This document shows positions 34,041-45,579 of a stretch of DNA of 64,000 nt, one piece after another. The position numbers and the translations under genes were made by a program. This DNA comes from Timema cristinae (lineage: Eukaryota; Arthropoda; Insecta; Phasmatodea; Timematidae), in contig JBCFYV010000012.1 of NCBI GenBank assembly GCA_039000515.1, positions 28,721,305 to 28,785,304 on the forward strand, given 5' to 3'. Under the pieces are notes generated by a model. The model saw only the letters and a program-made list of their open reading frames with translations, had not been told where the DNA came from and did no database searches. Numbering within the stretch: position 1 is the stretch's first letter; every line of letters starts with the position of its first letter.

Positions 34041-34280
34041 CGCAGCAAGAAGGTGTACCAGCCGCTAGTGCGCTACTTGAGGGTTCACACTTGTTTGTGG
34101 AGCGCTACTAGTGGCGGCGAGTGAGTCACGTGACCGGCTGGTGGCTGGCAAAAGTTAAACATGTCCAACTTCACCAGCCGCTGGTAAATCACACGCAGCG
34201 CTGCTGTAACGTCTGCTCGTGAACTAGCAAGCTTGCTTCTGTTCGGATCATGTGACTGTGTAATGCAGCACTTTTTTTAA

Positions 34281-34533
34281 ATTATTATTCAGCACCACGT
34301 CTTACTACCCGTTCGGGTTATACGCCTAAGTACTAATTACGCTAATGGATTAGGAATTGGGAAGGTTGAATTAGTGGAAGTGAACTCGCATTTGCGTGGA
34401 GAGAGAGTGGAAAACCATTGAGGAACCCCCCCCCCCCAGTTCACCCGACCGAGATTCAAACCTCGATCTCCCCATCCTCAGCAGTTGAGCTCAACACGAC
34501 TAGCGCGTTAGCTATCTACGCCACCGAGGCGGG
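34281..34533 (-). mobile_element. Full-length SINE, family 2
   Basis: This is the best-preserved family-2 copy in the window: (ATT)n end, shared tail, TTAGCGTAATTAGTACTTA-type block, body, and a complete tRNA-like head with GGTTTGAATCTCGG as box B. A run of 12 C at about 34427-34438 interrupts the body. It sits just outside the right edge of the Harbinger element. Confidence 0.88.
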
Positions 34534-34674
34534 TGCGCTCGTTACTAACTTCTTATTTATGTCAAGTATGCTTCCAAAGTCAATGTGAATAGTAAATGTT
34601 TGTATGTTTATTGTAAGCTTTCTTATTATTTATGCGTGAAGGGTTACGAAAAGTGTCATACCGATACTAAGAAA

Positions 34675-34880
34675 ATGCCGGGTAAGCGTTGTATCGTTGC
34701 CGTATGCAATAAAAGTAATCTAAGAGATATGGTGTTATACACCATGACTTCCCTAAAGATTCTGATGTCAGATGAAGATGTATTCCCTTCTGAACGAGAT
34801 GGAAATGGAGTCATGATTCATATTTTATTTGCTCAGAACATTTTTTCACCTAATGAATATGAACAAGACCTTCAGCCCTA
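34675..34880 (+). pseudogene. THAP-domain relic
   Basis: ATG at 34675 starts MPGKRCIVAVCN, the C-x4-C opening of a THAP zinc finger. After a frame change the sequence gives HHDFPKDSDVR, and after another RWKWSHDSYFICSEHF then SPNEYEQDLQ. This is the HxFPxDxxxRxxW..CSEHF order that defines THAP (C2CH zinc ligands visible: two C at the start, C and H in CSEHF). THAP domains bind DNA in P-element-type transposases and derived regulators. At least two frameshifts make it dead, and no downstream domain is readable, so its parent (P-like transposase or a cellular THAP gene) is unknown. Confidence 0.6.
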
Positions 34881-34881
34881 A

Positions 34882-35690
34882 CTGCTGTAATTTCCTTAAA
34901 AAAGCAAATTAAAATCGCCCTTATTTGTGATGTCTCCGAAAATGTTATCCAAGGGGAAAATATATCACCCGTGAATCTAGGCATTATATTAGATTTACGA
35001 AACAAATAGTAAGTGATTTCATGGCGGGTAAACATGTCACCCCCAATAGTTTTACTTTATGGAAAAGTCCCCTTCTATAGTGAATTTAATTATTTGTTTA
35101 AATAGTTTACTTAACTGCAAGATTTCACATATGCATTTTATAACCTTATTATCCAAATCGATCTTGCTTCATTAATGTGGACAGTAGTCTGGAAGAGAAA
35201 TCTCCCCATGCAAGGTGGATATAGTTTTATGATATCCGTGCCATCTTAAAACATACTTTAGAAACATTATTTCTAAATTTAATAAATCACGTGGCTGTTT
35301 GACACACATAAATATGTTTTGTACAAGAACATAGTTTATTGTAGTACATGAACAAATGTATATAGTATGCAAGTTAATGAAAGAATTAAGGTATTTGGTG
35401 ACGTAAGTGTTACCTTAAATTATGTGTTAACTTTTCAATATAAATTTAATAACCCTCTTGTAAGTAGGCCTATTCATAAACCAATTTGTAGTATAGTGAA
35501 AGTCTTGAATTTATATTAATGTTCAAATGAGTGTGTCAAACTATATATTTAAAGGGTAATATTAGATTCAGCTACATTTATGTTTTTAAATAAGTTGGTA
35601 ATAATATATGCCCCCCTCAAAGTTGGAGATAATATGTGTGTCCTCCACCTATATCCCCCACCCGCCCCCCTCAGTTGGAAATAAAGTTGT
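34882..35690. other. Spacer
   Basis: No feature recognised downstream of the THAP relic. Confidence 0.35.
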
Positions 35691-35694
35691 CCTC

Positions 35695-35882
35695 TAAGAT
35701 TGAAGTTCAAATCCCAGCCGGGTGTAACAAGGGTATTTTTCCCTAAAATGGTACCCCACTCTCAATATACGCAAATGTAGGTACATTCAATCTAAAATGT
35801 AACATTCCTCATTCATGGTTCATTAGGGTAAATTGATGTATGTGTACAACTCAAACGGGTAGTAAGTCACAATGGGAAAAAA
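35695..35882 (+). mobile_element. Degenerate SINE, family 2-like
   Basis: Box B is AGTTCAAATCCC. A CCCCACTCTC..GCAAATG body follows, with a decayed tail (CTCAAACGGGTAGTAAG). The 5' half of the head is gone. Confidence 0.6.
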
Positions 35883-36404
35883 AACGTATTGTGATGACTA
35901 TCAAGAGTATCGGCGAAGCTTTATTAGTGTTGGGCGAGGTAGTTTGTAAAAACACTATTTTTAAGGCGTTTTTAGGTGATTGACTCCAAGCCAGTGGAAA
36001 ATATTTGAAAATGGAATGCCACTAAAAGCTATTTGGGGTCTCCCTTAAGCATTTAGAAATAATAATAGATTGTTTTAGAATCTTTTTGAAGTTTGATGCA
36101 AACCATCTTTCAGCTTCAAATTCAAGTATATCAGAGGGAAGTTTAACAAACTGGAGGAAGGCACATCTCGATGGGGGGAGAAAAATTGGGTAATACCCCA
36201 CCCTATCAACCCTTCCCTCTTTCCCAGTTCACGCTCAATGAGTGACACTCGATATAAAACTAGTGACAGACACACCGTAGAATTTAGATTATTTCCTCAG
36301 AGTCTGACAAACTAACTTAAATCTAGAACAAATACAACATCCAGCCCCCTGACAGTTAATTCATCATTGTGAGAGGGGAAAAGCACAGTCAACCAATGAT
36401 ACGT

Positions 36405-36485
36405 TTTTCGGAAATTCCGGGAATCTAACCCGGGACATTTAGCTCAGTATACAAACACGCTACCAACTGAGATAAAGTGTCGGAC
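36405..36485 (-). mobile_element. tRNA-like SINE head or tRNA pseudogene
   Basis: The minus strand reads TATCTCAGTTGGTAGC (box A-like) and GGTTAGATTCCCGG (box B-like). The cloverleaf is imperfect and no body follows, so it is not a functional tRNA. Confidence 0.45.
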
Positions 36486-37814
36486 TGTGTATTGAAATCA
36501 ACATTTAGTACGGTTTATGTGTTGTTAGCAAAATAATTCTATATTACGTGATAAAATAATTACACCTCTGTACACAAATAAAAAACTGGTACGTTGGTAT
36601 TAACGCTGTAAGCTACCTGGTCTCATAAGTCATCGCACTCAAAATATAACTTGTTTTTGAGTGACGCGGAGGTCGGGGTGTAGTGTAGTTCTTCTTTTAT
36701 ATTCATTCATGTATTAAATTATAAAAGACTTGTGAGATTTAAATGTATTTATTGAATGATCATAATACTAGTGTAAATATTTTTATGAGAGTTCGGCCAT
36801 TCATTTTTTCTGGTACAAAGGTTCCTTCGGTCTAAAATGTGAGAACCCCTGGTCTAAGTCAATATATGTTAATGCCTTGAATAACACGCTCTGGTAGCTT
36901 TGTCAGTTCGAAGTACTTTAGTATTAATTTTAACCGAAATTGGGTGGGATGCGAGTGAAGTCTCTATAAGCGAGGTCCTCGGTGTAATAACCCATATCTT
37001 GTGTTAAGAGACTTAAAAACTAAAACGAACTTAATTACCAGAATGGTGGCTACTAGTTATATACATTTTCTTGTATACAATGTATGGAAGCTACTATGGT
37101 TGTGCTTTTTTCAAATGAGAATATAAGTGGCACTTTTAATATGTGTGTGTTTTGAATATAAAGTCTTAAACCAAGTCTTAAAAAGGAGCCTATGTATACG
37201 ACTCATCTTCTGTGTCTAATGTTTTAGTTATAAAGTAAATAATTTATGTTTGTATTGAAATTATTAGGGGTTATGGGGGAAGGTGCCCCTTTTACTCCAC
37301 CCATTGAGTGCGCCACTGGTTCTAAGTAAACGCTTAGTGAGAGGTCATTTTATCATAGATATAATTAATTTATAAAATATGATAGTTATTAAAATGGTTT
37401 TTATGAACTTATAATGCCCCTTTTTCTCGTCAAGTGAAAAAATCAAAAGTATATCCATTAGCTTTTATTTAATTAAAGGGTACTAAACTTTTAGTTCAAA
37501 ACCCTTTTAAAAAGGTTTAGATTATATATATAATGTTAATAATGAATACTTTTTGAGCCAGTGTGTTAAAGAGTCTCTCATTTTATATTATTAAGTCAAT
37601 ATAGTAAGTATAGTATTTATCTTAAAAATGTTAAATAAAGTTTAAATGTAATTATAATTATACAAAAATGTACATTTGTTATATTTGAATATGATGTATT
37701 TTCACTGTCTAAAATATGTTTTTCAAGTAAATAGAGTAAGCTCTAGTAGTGTTGTTTTTTCATTGTATCTTCACGCCAGTCAATGCTTTCCACATTTAAT
37801 AGCAATTAGAAGGT
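36486..37814. other. AT-rich spacer
   Basis: No gene. A TGAGAACCCCTGG motif near 36839 could be one end of an old hAT element, but I found no partner. Confidence 0.35.
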
Positions 37815-37935
37815 AGGTATGAGGAAGATAAAATTATGAGAAGTACCCTCGTTTGCGTGGAAAAACGGGAAACCGTTTAGGAAAAATTACCTTAAGTACA
37901 CCGTGTAATTGAGCAGGCGCGGTATGCACATTTTT
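37815..37935 (-). mobile_element. SINE remnant, family 2-like
   Basis: Only the body (TTGCGTGGA..GGAAACCGTTTAGGAAAA..GTACACC) is recognisable. Confidence 0.35.
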
Positions 37936-38319
37936 GTCCTCGATTCATTATTTTATAGTAAAAATCTTTCTTTCAAAAATGAAGATGAAATACATATTTA
38001 AAAAAATTAGATATCACTAAACTTTACACAAAAATATACAAATCAATACATTATTTAATCTATATAAAGCAAAGGATGAAGCAAGAGAGAGGTACCCGCC
38101 AACAACTCGTGAAACTCAAAACAAATTATGTTAGTGGGTTTGAAAAAGAACCAAAGGAAAGTTGCCGGGGAACAATGAATTTTTTTTATGGTTTATTTCA
38201 AGGTCGTTTGCTATTATTAGGAATGGAGGGAGGAAAGGACTGCTGCCTAAACCCACCCTTCAAAGTCTCTTGTAGAGTGCGACGGAGAAGAGAGAAAGGG
38301 AAGATTTAGCCTGTTTGCC

Positions 38320-39366
38320 ACGTAACTCAAGTTGGCCCGCCACATTTCTGAAAAAAAACCTTTTTTGTCTAATCGTTTGTGCTCTATTTGTGCTCATATG
38401 TGCCCGAACATGAACATTTTTGCTGTGAAACTGGCCAATTTAGAAAATATTTAATGTGGTGGGCTAACTTGAGCTCAAGCTAGCCCACCACATATTGAAA
38501 AACACACAACATAACAAAATTTATTTAAGTCAATCCATTGTGCTTCATTTGTGCTTATATGTGCCCGAAAATGAACATTTGTGCTTTAAAATTATAAAAT
38601 CTAAAGAACAATTAATGTGGCGGGCTAACTTGAGTCTTCCTTATACCATAACCTGTAGAAAAAATTGAATTCAAGCTGGCCCGCCACATTTTTAAATATC
38701 AATGTAACAAAATTCTGTTTTCACCATTCGTTTGTTTTTCGTTTGTGCTCATATGTGCTCAAAAATGAGTATTTGTGCTCATATGTGCCCAAAAATGAGT
38801 ATTTGTGCTCTATAATTAGAAAATCTAGAAAACAGTTAATGTGGTGTGCTAGCTTGAGCTCTAGTTGGATCGCCTTCATTAAATGTTATCTAAAAGGCCT
38901 AGATTCACAGCCCTAACGTTAATTTTCGGGCACATATGAGCACAAACTAAGAACAAACGAATCGTGAAAACAGAATTTTGTTACATTGATATTTAAAAAT
39001 GTGGCTGGCCAGCTTGAACTATATTTTTCTACAGTTTATGATATAGGGAAGGTTCAAGTTAGCCCGCCACATTAAATGCTCTCTATATTTTCTAATTTTA
39101 ATGCACAAATGTTCATTTTCGGGCACATATGAGCACAAATGGAACACAATGGATTGACTTAAATAAATTTTGTTATGTTGTGTTTTTCAATATGAGGCGG
39201 GCTAGCTTGAGCTCAAGTTGGCCCACCACATTAAATATTTTCTAAAATGGCCACTTTAACAGCACAAATGTTCATGTTCGGGCACATATGAGCATAAATA
39301 GAGCACAAACGATTAGACAAAAAAAGATTTTTTTTCGGCATAATGGCGGGCCAACTTGAGTCACGT
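38320..39366. mobile_element. Foldback element: 1047-bp palindrome of six palindromic units
   Basis: The ends read ACGTAACTCAAGTTGGCCCG and, inverted, ACGTGACTCAAGTTGGCCCG. A perfect 9-bp duplication (CTGTTTGCC) lies at 38311-38319 and 39367-39375. Inside are six units, each starting CTCAAGTTGGCCCGCCACAT-like and ending in its inverse: 38326-38473, 38474-38634, 38670-38858, 38859-39018, 39053-39211 and 39212-39360. Units 1, 2, 3 are mirrored by 6, 5, 4, and the 34-bp spacers are also mirrored, so the whole element folds on itself about 38858. All units contain TGTGCTCATATGTGCCCGAA. No coding capacity. The 9-bp duplication fits Foldback/MULE-type elements; that assignment is inference. Confidence 0.9.
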
Positions 39367-39375
39367 CTGTTTGCC

Positions 39376-40417
39376 TCTAGGCTATAAGAGTGTCACTTTT
39401 TGTAATGGGAGAACACAAGCGATCCTAGCGGTGAGATATTTTTACCAACCAAAGCTCGTCAGATTTATCCCTCTGGCCTCTGCTGCAGCCATTGGCATTT
39501 CGGAGGTCCACTTGCTTACATCGTACGTTTTTCTTACCCTAGGAAGTTATCATCCTGTAAAGGCTACTACATTTTGTATTTTTACGTTTTATGAAGACTT
39601 AAAAAAAGACCAACGACAATTCCATAAAATCTTTTGTATTTTTTTCACAAGTTGAAATAATTCCTGAGAATGCTTCGCAAATTACTAGGAGGGAAATTAG
39701 TATATAGTTTTTAAACAAAGGACCTATTGTGTTAACATAGCCCATGTTGTTAATAATATCACCGTAATAAAAATAGTTACACTGTTTGAAAAAAATAACT
39801 GTACTAATTTTATATAATAATAGTTATAATAATTCTAACAATAATAATAGAGTTAAGGATCTAGTCAAAACCATAATTTAAGTTTATATATATATGACCA
39901 TTGTAATATTTACTGGCAAAATTTATTTAATGCGTCACTATTATTTATATATTAATTATTAATACAATAGATAAAAAAAAATATGTTCATATATATCTCA
40001 GTAGCGCTAAACGAAAATCGGGCGTCACTTCAGACAAATTTAAAGTGGGTGGGTTGAATATTGGTTTCCACTTTCATTTTGCCTTTCGGAATAAGTTGTA
40101 AAAAGTCCCCATAATTTGAATGTACGCATATAATTTTACCGAGCGTAAACGATGCTGAGAATAGGATTTTCTTATTGTTTTTCGTTAACTTTATGACCGT
40201 GAGATATATTAACAAGGAAATAATATCGGAAATCTATATATAAAAAAGGTGATAAGAGTGTTTTGTGAACTACTGATCTAGTTGTATGTAGGATATTGTC
40301 AATGTTTTTAGAAATATTGTAACTACCTTGCATCAGTTGTGCTATCTATATTCAGATGAAACAACTAACAGTACCTTTTACTTTCCGAAGATAACCGAAG
40401 GTTTTAAATTTACATTT
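39376..40417. other. AT-rich spacer
   Basis: The plus-strand frame at 39356-39655 starts inside the foldback end and has no domain. Nothing else is recognised. Confidence 0.35.
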
Positions 40418-40648
40418 TAGGCCAAATGACTTTAGGCCAACTGCCTTTTAGGCCAAATGCCTTTTAGGCCAACTGCCTTTAGGCCAAATGCCTTTAGGCC
40501 AAACGCCTTTTAGGCCAAATGCCTTTTAGGCCAAATGCCTTTAGGCCAAACGCCTTTAGGCCAAACGCCTTTTAGGCCAAATGACTTTTGGTTTCATTTT
40601 TAGGCCAAATGCCTTTAGGCCAAATGCCTTTTAGGCCAACTGCCGCGT
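40418..40648 (+). repeat. TAGGCCAAATGCC minisatellite, copy 2
   Basis: About 13 units match the array at 27795-28013, all in one orientation. The right edge (CCAACTGCCGCGTCCCCG) resembles the inverted left edge of copy 1 (CGGGTACCCGTCATTTGG), as if both derive from one mobile unit. Confidence 0.93.
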
Positions 40649-40769
40649 CCCCGTTTTATCTTCTGTTTCTTGGGAGTCAATTCTAAAATATTATGCATCC
40701 TGTCCATCTAGGCGGTTAAAAACTTCATATCTATCATAAAAATACTATCCTCTATTTACCATTTTGAAT

Positions 40770-41525
40770 TCAATCTTGAAGGTCAATCTTCAAAAATCTA
40801 ATTTTTTTTTTATAATTTGTCTCGGGTAAACTACTCTTAAATTAATTTAATTTAGATAAATAAAATTGTATTATTATTTATAATGTAAAATAGCTTATCA
40901 ATAATAATTTTGAACCAAATCCTTAGCAATATTTTCATAAAAATCCAATTTAACAAAAATAAGATATTAGTTAACAATCATTAAATGATATTTTTAGAAA
41001 CAATAAACTATATAAATATTTATAATACAAACAACTTAATAAAGACCCATTTTAAACCAAATCATTAAGGCTTTTTTTTTATATATATATTCAATTTTTT
41101 TTAATTCTTCAGTAAACCACTCATTACTGAATTTCCCTCTCAAAAAATTTATTTTAATATCATTCATCATTAAAAAATCGCTCATCGAATTTTTACCCAA
41201 AATCAAGTATACAGTGTTGTTTGTGATGTCAAACAACCGCTAGATACCCATTTGAAACCAAATCATTAGAGTGATTATTAAAATATTTCAAGATTTTTAA
41301 AAACCAGTCATCAGTAAACTACCCTTAATTGAAGGGCTAGGGTAAAAATTATATTGTGATGTACAACCCTATAGCATAGACATTTTACGTTTCATCAAAA
41401 TTCATCAAATATCTTGGATCCGTGGCCAGTGACAGACTGACATACAGACGGACAGAATTGTAAACTCCACTTTTTGGGGTTCTTGTTCACATAAAACGTA
41501 TGGAAGAACGGGTACACCATCTAGT
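40770..41525 (+). repeat. Diverged tandem repeat ending in a GACA block
   Basis: It has the same motif order as 23345-24060: GAACCAAATC, CAGTAAACTACCC, CTTAATTGAAGGGC, then GACAGACTGACATACAGAC (about 41430-41456), then CCACTTTTTGGGGTTC and CACATAAAACGTA. Confidence 0.6.
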
Positions 41526-42364
41526 TTTAAAATAATATCAGACTTTCATAACAGTTGAAGCTATCATGGGACTATTTCCATAAGTTTTTTCTTTGTTCAG
41601 TTTTACCTTATTTCTCACAAAAGCTACTTCATTGAACTTAACTGTGAATGAGGTTGGTTAGTAGTCGCTCACCAGATAATACCAAACTATGAAGAAAAGG
41701 TGTCCAACCCCTGGATCACTGAGTGGGCAGGACATAGATAAGGGCAACGTTGAGCTTGGGTGCATTAGACGTGCCAAAGCCAAGGTAGGACTCGAGTATC
41801 TTCTGTCTGGGACCGTTGGTGAAGGACATGGGGCAGGTTTTAAAAAGGATAGCTAAGGGGTAGCTTAGACACTGTAATTCATTCCTTAGTAATGATCAGA
41901 TAATAGTGTATGGTTTTGTAATAGATATTCAAATTTCATCGCACTATACACTACTCCAGTAGTAAGTAGCGGCTTTCCTCGCATCTCGTCTGGATTCAGC
42001 CAGTATCGGAGACTACCACGATCTTTGAATGACTGAAATGCTCGGAGGATAACAGGTCCACTGTTATCTGAACAATCATCCCCAACTCTACATTTTCTAT
42101 ACCCATTCACGGGCCTACTAATAATCTTAGAGGAACAAATCAGAACACAAAATATGTGAATTATGAATAAACTGTTGGTTACTAACAGAATAATAAAATT
42201 GCTGTATATAATGTGAAAGTCGCAGTGCATTATTATTGGGAGCATTGAGAGATAAAGCCGTAAAGCGTTGCCAATGCTTTCAAGACACCTCCCCTCCTCC
42301 CCCCACTTATAAAACATGTACAGTATATGATGGGTACGTGGACTAAATGTAAATCTTATCTGAT
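41526..42364. other. Spacer with one unsupported minus-strand ORF
   Basis: The 143-codon minus-strand frame at 41886-42317 (MFYKWGEEGR...) has a hydrophobic stretch (LLVTNSLFIIHIFCVLICSS) but no motif I know, no splice context and no homologous neighbour. I treat it as probably chance. Confidence 0.3.
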
Positions 42365-42535
42365 ATGATTGTCTGGTGAGGATGAGAAGGTTGAGTTTAA
42401 AATCTTAGCTGGATGTAGTGATGTTTTTTACTCTGATGTCTTACCCTACCTCCACACAAATACTGATACGTTTTTTCTAAGCTCTACCTTCCTCATATTT
42501 ACCCCATTAATATAAATCAATTCTATGTGCTTCTG
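42365..42535 (+). mobile_element. SINE remnant, family 2-like
   Basis: A decayed body is recognisable (CCTCCACACAAATACTG..CTACCTTCCTCAT..CCATTAATATAA); head and tail are lost. Confidence 0.35.
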
Positions 42536-42897
42536 CAGGTTTCAATAAACAAGTTTGAAATATTTGTAGTGATAGGTTTGAACACAAATATAATATCGTC
42601 TTATCGTAATATGGAGTGGATGACTTCAAGAATTAGGAATTGTACCCACGTGTTTTAACTTCTCAGAAAACTACCCTCCTCCCTCTCTCCCACAAACCAG
42701 CCAACTACCGCCGCCCCTTTTAAAGCTGTTAAAGTACCTGGTTGTTTGAGTCGCAACATCCCAAATCCAAGTTTTGGTGAGATGTAAGAAACTGCGATTC
42801 AAAGTCACTATTTCAGTAGTTTTTATGACAGCAAACTATTTTGGCCTAATTTAAAAAAATTTAACTAGATTAATTTCGCTTAATTTTCTACCCGTCA

Positions 42898-43028
42898 TTA
42901 TATCAACAGTTCTTGATTATTTGTCATGGGTTTAGCAAAATTTGACTAGAACTGTTTTATCTTCATTTAAATATTTCTCGACAAATGGCATTATGCACAA
43001 GACAAATAATCATCAACTGTTGATATAA
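42898..43028. mobile_element. 131-bp MITE-like inverted repeat
   Basis: The arms begin TTATATCAACAGTT and continue through GATTATTTGTC (42898-42925 and 43001-43028). TA on both sides could be a Tc1/mariner-type duplication, but 2 bp is weak evidence. Confidence 0.5.
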
Positions 43029-43253
43029 CCATGCATGGAGAATTAAACTGATCGTATCCACGGAAGTAATATTCTACTTATTCTGGCAGTAAAGGGTTTT
43101 TGGTGTAAGGACTCGACAGTAAGAGCCAAGAGTGCGGGCTGGAGTGTCGAACCAGGTACTCCGGTTCTTGCACCAAGCTGCTGGTACCCACAGGGGCTGA
43201 AGAGGAAGAACGCACCTGTTGGAGATACGCCCACGTGCATAGACTAAACTTTA

Positions 43254-43502
43254 TTTTAGCACCGCGTCTTACTATCTGTTCGGATTATACGTTTATGTAC
43301 TAATTATGATAATAGTTTTAGCGATTAGGAAGGCTATATGTATATGAGGTGTTTCCACATTTGCGTGGGGGAGAGTGGAAAACAATTTTGGGAAAACCAC
43401 CCTCGGTACACCTGACCAAGATTCGAACCTTGATATCTCTATCATTGGCAGTCTAGTCTACTGCGAAAGTAGCACGTTAGACCACGTAGCCACCGAAGTG
43501 GG
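43254..43502 (-). mobile_element. SINE, family 2, full length
   Basis: Shared tail (TTAGCACCGCGTCTTACTA on the plus strand), body, and a tRNA-like head with box B as GGTTCGAATCTTGG. A diverged subfamily with a GTACACCTGACC junction. Confidence 0.8.
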
Positions 43503-43550
43503 TCGTAGACGGTTTTTAATATGTGACCATTTTAATGTATGTGTGTTGTC

Positions 43551-43703
43551 GGGTGTAAAAGGAGGGGTAAATTTTCCTTAATGGTTTAACACTCCCCCTC
43601 CACGCAAATGCAGGTACCTTTTCTCTAAATATTACTTTCCTAACCCTTAAAACCATTAGCTTAATTAGTACATAAGTGGACGGTTACTAAGACGCGATAG
43701 TGA

Positions 43704-43732
<29 letters not shown>
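43551..43732 (+). mobile_element. 5'-truncated SINE, family 2, with (TAA)n tail
   Basis: Body from GGGTGTAAAAGGAGGGG to a decayed shared tail (GGTTACTAAGACGCG) and a (TAA)n run at 43705-43732. It lies about 50 bp from, and opposite to, the copy at 43254-43502. Confidence 0.7.
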
Positions 43733-43734
<2 letters not shown>

Positions 43735-43767
43735 TAAATGTGTGCTCCAGTTACTACTACACTGATA

Positions 43768-43910
43768 TTGGGGGGAAGGGGGTTGAGGAAGAGACTTTAT
43801 AAGAGGTGTACTGTACCTTCATTTACTTGGAGACAGAGTGAGAAGCAATTTGTAAAGAGCCACCTCAGTACACCCCACCGGATTTCGTACCCCGATTTCT
43901 ATATCACCAA
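43768..43910 (-). mobile_element. SINE remnant, family 2-like
   Basis: The body and part of the head (CAGTACACCCCACCGGATTTCG on the plus strand, minus orientation) are recognisable. The 109-codon plus-strand frame over it is incidental. Confidence 0.4.
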
Positions 43911-44759
43911 CAAATCAGACAAGATAAAAATGATCCCTTTGTCCGCGCAACCACTGGTGTGGCCTTCATTCAGACTACATTTTGAAATTATTTCAGGTGA
44001 TAAAGGGTCATCAATAGACCACATAACGCTCTTGATAAAAGAGGGGGTGGCACTAATGTCTACATGATGTCACTTGACATATAGTGGATACATCAGTGTT
44101 ACGTAATACAGATCAACTATAATGTTGAAAAAAAATAGTATTTTCATGCTATACACGTTAGTAAGCTTAAGTAGGCCTGCTTATAGACACTCGTTTGTAT
44201 AGGCTGTTAAACCATAAATAAAAATAGTAAATTATTGGTATAAGACCCTTTGAAATAATTTATATTAAGGATATATAATGGATTGTGAGTAGCTATTTTA
44301 GTATCACACAAGCTTCCCAATGAAGTAATGATAGTTACTTTTGATGGGGGAAAGTTACAAAACACAGTTTTGAGGGGCAAAGTGTCAGGCAAAGTGATTA
44401 CTTGATTTCACATGGTGGCTGGGGGGATGAAAAATTAAGAAAAAAAAAAACGTTGCGTGGGCTATGGATTATGCCCAAGTATAATTTGACACTAAATTGC
44501 ATAAACATGGATAACAGTGTAACCAGGGGAGTCCCACAGTTCTAACTTAATTTTTTTCACCATAATAACAAGTTTAACCTACAATATAGTACATTGTATG
44601 ATGAATTGAAGTTCATAGATACCCTAACGTTCACCGTTTAGAAGTTTTATCGTTCGACTACTCTACCCGATACATGTTATCGTATTTCTCTTCCCGTGTA
44701 TTTTAGATTTGCCACATACACAGTTTTATTGAATAACTGATTGTATCAATAGTGTTAAT
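43911..44759. other. Spacer
   Basis: No feature recognised. Confidence 0.35.
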
Positions 44760-44772
44760 AATATGGTCAGCT

Positions 44773-44996
44773 ATTATTATTATTAGCACCGCGTCTTACT
44801 ACCCGTTCGGGTTATACGCACTTACGCTAATGTGTAATGGTAGGGTGATTGTGAGATGAAATGAAGGACCTACAGTTTAACGTGGAATCCGAACCACGGT
44901 GGAGGCCTGGCATTCCCCACATTCACAAGATGTCTTGTCAGAGGTGAAGGAAGGGTTTGGAAATCAGATAAATCTGTGCGGGACCGAGGATTGAAC
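44773..44996 (-). mobile_element. 5'-truncated SINE, family 1
   Basis: It runs from the (TAA)n end through the tail and body and stops in box B of the tRNA head. A perfect 13-bp duplication (AATATGGTCAGCT) lies at 44760-44772 and 44997-45009. Confidence 0.93.
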
Positions 44997-45194
44997 AATA
45001 TGGTCAGCTGACTATTGAAATTATCAATTGGGTGTCACTGTGTTTCACAAATTTTAGAGTTTAAATTATTTGTGTGGTACAAACATTATATTGCAATACT
45101 CATCTTTTTTACACTTACTTCCTCTACTTGGACATAACCTATCCCCCACAATCGTCGTGTTTGCTCCTTCTCCTACCAACCATCCAGGCTACAC

Positions 45195-45345
45195 ACGTTT
45201 AATAGCTATAGTGAAGTAGGAATGAGGATTGTAGAGTGTAAAGGAAATGTACCCCCATTTGTGTGGAGGGTGACGGAGAAGACCTTCAGGGATGTTTCCT
45301 TTTAAACATCTGGCTGAAGTTCTAGGAGCTGCCCTCCCCGTCACC
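45195..45345 (-). mobile_element. SINE remnant, family 2-like
   Basis: Body only (GTACCCCCATTTGTGTGGAGGG on the plus strand), heavily decayed. Confidence 0.35.
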
Positions 45346-45579
45346 AGAAAAGCACACTGGATGAACCTGACATCTTGTCCAAGTGTCTACAGGTGCGGAT
45401 ACACAATAGTCTGTACTGTCTAGTGATGCAGTGATCAAATGTTGGTGGTTATTTCCCAAGAACAATCGTTTGTTCTTTTGACTTAATTCAAAGAACAGAT
45501 ATGTGTATAAGTCCTTAAACGAGGTCCAAACCAGGAAAAAGGCAGAGTGATCGTTGTAGGGTTTGACACCGGACAGCCA

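Larger units (their letters stand above)
30179..34206 (+). mobile_element. PIF/Harbinger element, about 4 kb, with interlocked gene pair
   Basis: It contains both genes expected of a Harbinger: a DDE nuclease on the plus strand and a MADF/Myb-type DNA-binding protein on the minus strand. GC-rich ends carry repeated CCAGCCGCTGG and GCTACTAGCGGC words in both orientations, and TAA occurs at 30176-30178 and 34207-34209. The outermost ends do not match well, so the exact boundaries are uncertain. A 14-bp perfect inverted repeat (30207-30220 with 30238-30251) sits in the left end, upstream of the nuclease start. Confidence 0.75.

Noticed and set aside
36820..36860. TGAGAACCCCTGG as the end of a hAT element
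   Set aside because: No inverted partner or 8-bp duplication could be found upstream.
41886..42317. 143-codon minus-strand ORF as a real gene
   Set aside because: No known motif, no splice or promoter context, and a composition expected by chance in 64 kb; not excluded outright.
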